Source: JAGLQA01 sp023135565 (GTDB lineage Bacteria; Acidobacteriota; Aminicenantia; UBA2199). Taken from it: a DNA stretch of 25,265 bases. Location: contig DAOWCY010000101.1 of the NCBI GenBank assembly GCA_030639305.1, positions 1 to 25,265 of the forward strand. The letters are read 5' to 3'. The notes beneath the pieces were generated by a model. That model was not told the DNA's origin and ran no database searches. It worked only from the letters and a program-made list of their open reading frames with translations. The position numbers and the translations under genes are program-made. Below, piece after piece: positions 22,756-25,265 of the stretch. Numbering within the stretch: position 1 is the first letter of the stretch; each line of letters starts with the position of its first letter.

Positions 22756-22815
22756 GCCTTCGGCGGCCCCTGCCGGGGAGGCCAAACTTTTGAAAAAGTT
22801 TGATCAAAACTTTTT
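22756..22815 (+). repeat. Dispersed intergenic repeat, copy 5
   Basis: The GC-rich half is slightly rearranged (GGCCCCTGCCGGGGAGGCC), and the A/T half is as in other copies. It is followed by a tail to about 22868 that contains a GCCGC-GGA-GCGGC hairpin (22853-22865); next to it is a GGGGAC-GCC-GTCCCC hairpin (22875-22889). Bases 22793-22862 are identical to 25073-25142. Confidence 0.85.
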
Positions 22816-22971
22816 ATAATTTAAAATCAAAAGCGCTCACCCGCTGCCCCCTGCCGCGGAGCGGCTTATAGGTTGGGGACGCCGTCCCCCTCACCCGCTG
22901 CCTGTAACTTGCCTTTTCAACTTTACTGTGCTTGTCCGGGATAAAATGAGCGTCCCTCGCCGTTTCTCTAT

Positions 22972-23301
22972 TTATCTGATCTGTTCCTCATCTTTCCTTG
23001 ATTCGTCCTCATATTGATCGATCGCGTGTTTTTCTAAGGCTTTTTTTGCCATTTCTTCGGCTTCCGGTATTATATCATGATATTTTAGCGAAGCAGTGGC
23101 TTTATCCCACTTAAAATCAACTTTGCCCTGGATTAAAAACTCCGCAAAAGCATCCAATAAAGGAAACTTTGTGGAATGCTCAACAAATAAAAATTGTCCC
23201 ATTTGATTAACTTCGAGAAAAACCCATTCATTTTCCGGTGTCACGATAAAATCAAAGCAGCCGAAAACCAAACCTAATTCCTGTAAAATATTAACGTTCC
23301 C
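22972..23301 (-). pseudogene. C-terminal fragment of an ATP-grasp peptide ligase
   Basis: About 109 residues, open from the stop codon at 23302-23304. The segment L-G-L-V-F-G-C-F-D-F-I-V-T-P and then F-L-E-V-N-Q-M-G-Q-F-L-F-V-E matches the last third of MvdC/MvdD-type ATP-grasp ligases that modify ribosomal peptides: the G-x-x-D-F region and the metal-binding E-x-N of the ATP-grasp fold. The rest of the ATP-grasp domain, about 200 residues, is absent and there is no start codon or ribosome site. It is in frame with the 59-codon peptide gene immediately upstream, separated only by that gene's TAA, which suggests an internal deletion of a precursor-ligase operon. Confidence 0.65.
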
Positions 23302-23481
23302 TTATTTTGGCAAGGGGCCGTCATTATCCCCTGCTAAATTTGTAACGTCTGGGCTACCACCATCTGGTGGGGTGGTGTCCTTCCATGTGGGCCCTGCTGC
23401 CCCGCCGGAAATTCCTCTACATAATTCTAACTCCTGGGCGAGAAGTCTTGCAAAAACTCTTTTTTTTGTTTCACTTTTCAT
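23302..23481 (-). CDS. Candidate RiPP precursor peptide (ATP-grasp associated)
   Basis: A 59-codon gene with ATG 23479-23481 and a strong AAGGAG 7 bases upstream. Residues 1-23 are helical and charged (K-K-R-V-F-A-R-L-L-A-Q-E-L-E-L), ending in I-S-G-G at 24-27, like a leader with a double-glycine processing site. The rest is a hydrophilic core rich in Thr, Lys, Asp, Gly and Pro (TWKDTTPPDGG at about 32-42, then D-V-T-N and G-D-N-D-G). Thr and Lys side chains alternating with Asp are what ATP-grasp ligases link into lactones and lactams in graspetides. The ligase fragment directly downstream supports this reading. I recognise no named precursor family. With the adjacent ligase broken, maturation would need an enzyme encoded elsewhere. 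Confidence 0.6.
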   Translation of the reverse strand: MKSETKKRVFARLLAQELELCRGISGGAAGPTWKDTTPPDGGSPDVTNLAGDNDGPLPK

Positions 23482-23765
23482 TTGAATTCTCCTTTTTACA
23501 AATTTTTAGTGAAAAAGATCAATGCTCAAAAGCATCGGAATCCACACTTTTTTTTCTTTACCTGCAATTTTGTTTTCAACTCGTTTGTGAAAATAATCAA
23601 AAATGTTTAATATCACTTGCTTTTCCAGGTATCCCAAGATTTTTTTCTTATGAAGACAAAAACGGTAACATAATGTTTGAAAAAAGTCAAGTTTTTTTCT
23701 TGACAAGTAGCAGTAAAAGATTTATAGTATTCATTTAAATTTAAAATCAATAGACAGGAGGAAAA
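23482..23765. other. Divergent A/T-rich control region between peptide gene and lipoprotein gene
   Basis: A 284-base interval without a supported gene. It holds the ribosome site of the peptide gene, an ATGCT-CAAA-AGCAT hairpin (23522-23535), an inverted repeat GTCAAG-T7-CTTGAC (23686-23704) that overlaps the -35 box of the lipoprotein promoter, and that promoter itself. I see no convincing promoter for the peptide gene. Confidence 0.5.
23700..23728 (+). promoter_or_regulatory. Predicted promoter of the lipoprotein gene
   Basis: A perfect TTGACA (23700-23705), a 17-base spacer and TATAGT (23723-23728). The leader is about 30 bases with AGGAGG (23756-23761). The inverted repeat GTCAAG/CTTGAC around a T7 spacer overlaps the -35 and may be an operator. 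Confidence 0.65.
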
Positions 23766-24902
23766 GTGAAAAAAACATTAATTTCGTTGATCGTATTATT
23801 ATCTTTGATAATTGCATGCAATAACGAAAAAAAAAACGATGAAAAAGTGGTTGTGTGCCCCGACAAGCCGCTAAAAGGGAATGTTAAACTAAAAATTGAG
23901 AAAGTTTTAACAATCGATTCACTAACCATAGATGAAGAAAAACCGCCAATATTTAACACTTTTATAAAAGATAAGAACGGCAGTATATATATTAGCAACG
24001 TTCACCCGGGGCTTGCGGTCTATAAATTTGCGAAGGATGGAAGCTTTTTGAAAAGATTTATAAGCAAAGGCGAAGGCCCTGGTGAACTACGGTCTTTGCA
24101 GTTTTTACAATATAGAGGTGATAGCATTATGGTAGGTTCTACAAACAAAATAATCGGATATGACCTGGACGGGAATTATGTTTCCGAAAAAAGACTGAAA
24201 AGATTGTATCAGTCGATTCATATGATAGACAAACAGTATTTTATCGCCAACTATCAAAAAACAAAAAATGATGTTGTATTTCGGGTATGCTCTATCATAA
24301 ATAAAAATGACGAAGACGAAACAGTAACGCTGCTTGAAACAGACAAAAAAAATGTCGGTCAAAGCACTGTTGGGGAAGGTGAAAATAAGTTCACCATCGC
24401 CCTTGTCGGGATTACAGCGGATTATATATCGAAGTATAGCGAAAGCAGCAGCTCGATCTATCAATGTTTAAGCGATGAATCCGACATATATATAAAAAAT
24501 AGAAATGGCGATTTAGTCAAAATGGTTAAGACTAATTTTAAGAATTGGGTTTTAACTAAGGATGATAAGAATGATATAATGGCAGGCTGTGTCCATTTCC
24601 CCGATGGAATGAAAAAAGCGGTAAGAAAAAGCCTCCCTGAAAAAATGCTGGCAATCGAATCGCTGCAGGTTCTGCCGGATGGTCATTTCGCCGTATTTTT
24701 CTATAAAAAATATGTGGATTATGAAATCCGTATATTTGATAAAGATGGCCAATTTAAATACCTGGTCGAATTCCCGGAAGAACTATCGGGCAGAACTCAT
24801 ACATTTACAAAAAACGGGCTTGGCTGTATAGAGAGAGCAGAGGATAGAGACTTATATGTTGAATACAAAATAACAAATTTGCCTGAAATCTTCTCAAATT
24901 GA
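23766..24902 (+). CDS. Six-bladed beta-propeller lipoprotein
   Basis: 378 residues. The signal peptide ends in a lipobox L-I-I-A-C, with the lipidated Cys at 18, followed by an Asn/Lys/Glu-rich tether. The body shows repeated propeller-blade patterns of the 6-bladed (NHL/BF-type) kind: K-D-K-N-G-S-I-Y-I-S-N, Y-K-F-A-K-D-G-S-F-L-K-R-F, S-K-G-E-G-P-G-E-L, Y-D-L-D-G-N-Y, and I-R-I-F-D-K-D-G-Q-F near the end. Such lipoproteins are probably surface or periplasmic binding proteins; the ligand is unknown. The start is GTG (23766-23768) with AGGAGG 4 bases away. The coding sequence is more A/T-rich than the neighbouring metabolic genes. It is divergent from the peptide gene, so a role in that locus is possible but unproven. 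Confidence 0.75.
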   Translation: MKKTLISLIVLLSLIIACNNEKKNDEKVVVCPDKPLKGNVKLKIEKVLTIDSLTIDEEKPPIFNTFIKDKNGSIYISNVHPGLAVYKFAKDGSFLKRFISKGEGPGELRSLQFLQYRGDSIMVGSTNKIIGYDLDGNYVSEKRLKRLYQSIHMIDKQYFIANYQKTKNDVVFRVCSIINKNDEDETVTLLETDKKNVGQSTVGEGENKFTIALVGITADYISKYSESSSSIYQCLSDESDIYIKNRNGDLVKMVKTNFKNWVLTKDDKNDIMAGCVHFPDGMKKAVRKSLPEKMLAIESLQVLPDGHFAVFFYKKYVDYEIRIFDKDGQFKYLVEFPEELSGRTHTFTKNGLGCIERAEDRDLYVEYKITNLPEIFSN

Positions 24903-25000
24903 GATTAAAGAAACCACACTTTTTCTTTAATTAACCAGAAGAAAGGTGGCTCGGTGCGTTCGAATGTTACAATGTTACGGAAAACCGGGGTGCGTTCTTG

Positions 25001-25142
25001 CTTCCGGCGGCCCTGCCGGGGGCCACCCCCATTGAATTTGTTGTCGGGGGTCAGTGGCATACCGCACCTTCAAAAAAGTTTGATCAAAACTTTTTATAAT
25101 TTAAAATCAAAAGCGCTCACCCGCTGCCCCCTGCCGCGGAGC
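25001..25142 (+). repeat. Dispersed intergenic repeat, copy 6, split by an insertion
   Basis: The GC-rich half (25001-25025) and the A/T half (from about 25069) are separated by about 43 bases not found in other copies, containing CCCCC and GGGGG arms. The A/T half and its tail, 25073-25142, are identical to 22793-22862 in copy 5, in the same orientation. Confidence 0.8.
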
Positions 25143-25198
25143 CGCTTATCGCCTCCCCGTGCGCACGGGGCGCGAGTGAGGTTTAGAATCAAAAGCGC

Positions 25199-25245
25199 TG
25201 CCCTGCCGGGGGCCAAACTTTTGAAAAAGTTTGATCAAAACTTTT
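25199..25245 (+). repeat. Dispersed intergenic repeat, copy 7
   Basis: It carries CCCTGCCGGGGGCCAAAC, then the A/T palindrome and AAAACTTTT, in the same orientation as copy 6 and about 55 bases after it. The phrase TTTAGAATCAAAA occurs on both sides of this copy (about 25180 and 25250), suggesting that the repeated unit is larger than the core. Confidence 0.75.
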
Positions 25246-25265
25246 AATTATTTAGAATCAAAAAC

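Larger units (their letters stand above)
24903..25265. other. Gene-free right end built of repeats
   Basis: After the lipoprotein stop there is a hairpin TTAAAGAAA/TTTCTTTAA (24905-24913 with 24922-24930), possibly a weak terminator. The rest consists of copies 6 and 7 of the dispersed repeat, plus a perfect 16-base palindrome CCCCGTGC/GCACGGGG (25155-25170). An open frame through this region shows repeat sequence only and no protein-like pattern. Confidence 0.65.

Noticed and set aside
23506..23706. Minus-strand frame of about 66 codons upstream of the peptide gene
   Set aside because: It needs a TTG start inside the lipoprotein promoter, has no ribosome site, and its A/T-driven Lys/Phe/Ile composition looks non-coding.
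24954..25247. Plus-strand frame of about 97 codons at the right end
   Set aside because: It runs through two dispersed repeat copies and a 16-base palindrome. The translation is repeat-derived and basic without any domain signal.
1..25265. tRNA or rRNA genes
   Set aside because: I saw no cloverleaf-like segment with T-arm GGTTCRANNCC or any rRNA-like stretch when reading the intergenic regions. This was by eye, so tRNAscan and Infernal would be decisive.

Overview
The window reads as a chromosomal segment of a Gram-negative bacterium of moderate GC content. Evidence for an outer membrane is a signal-peptide beta-barrel protein, type IV pilus motor genes and a lipoprotein. Protein style, a wide family of GC-rich/A-T-rich intergenic repeats, AAA-type ATPases with nuclease-like tails and an ATP-grasp RiPP remnant remind me of Candidatus Aminicenantes or a related Acidobacteriota-like lineage. 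That is an impression; no rRNA or marker gene here allows assignment.

Left part (1-9.5 kb). The first 300 bases hold what looks like an IS21-family end abutting the 3' remnant of a DUF3368 toxin gene. Everything from 0.3 to 11.3 kb is then on the minus strand. A promoter just upstream of pilB drives pilB-pilT-pilC-pilS-pilR: extension ATPase, retraction ATPase, platform protein, and the sensor kinase/sigma-54 regulator pair. A Maf nucleotide pyrophosphatase follows downstream. No pilin gene is present. A PorV/TraF-like outer-membrane barrel gene lies just upstream of pilB.

Middle (9.5-18 kb). This part holds a helical-repeat protein of unknown function, a UbiA-family prenyltransferase resembling decaprenyl-phosphate phosphoribosyltransferase, a UPF0175-DUF3368 toxin-antitoxin pair, an AAA ATPase with a PD-(D/E)XK-like tail, a GlcD-type FAD oxidase, a DUF3800 protein and an AAA_14/DUF4143 ATPase. 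Between the oxidase and DUF3800 genes is a compact promoter-hairpin-terminator unit that looks like a free-standing small RNA of about 90 nt. Between the divergent DUF3800 and AAA_14 genes is a four-copy array with an exact 33-bp period.

Right part (18-25.3 kb). An SPFH-GYF protein and a double-zinc-ribbon membrane protein form a YdjI/YdjG-like pair. A second UPF0175-DUF3368 module and a YgeY-like M20 hydrolase follow. Then comes a small locus lying between two directly repeated, 70-bp identical sequences exactly 2280 bp apart. It holds a 59-codon peptide gene with a strong ribosome binding site and a GG-ended leader-like segment, followed in the same frame by the C-terminal third of an ATP-grasp ligase, and a divergent beta-propeller lipoprotein. 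I read this as a decayed or rearranged ATP-grasp RiPP (graspetide-like) locus.

Two genome-style signals recur. Seven copies of an intergenic repeat (GC-rich hairpin plus A/T hairpin) lie between genes. Several genes have a -10 hexamer only 5-8 bases before the start codon and no Shine-Dalgarno, implying leaderless mRNAs, while most accessory genes have strong AGGAGG-type sites.
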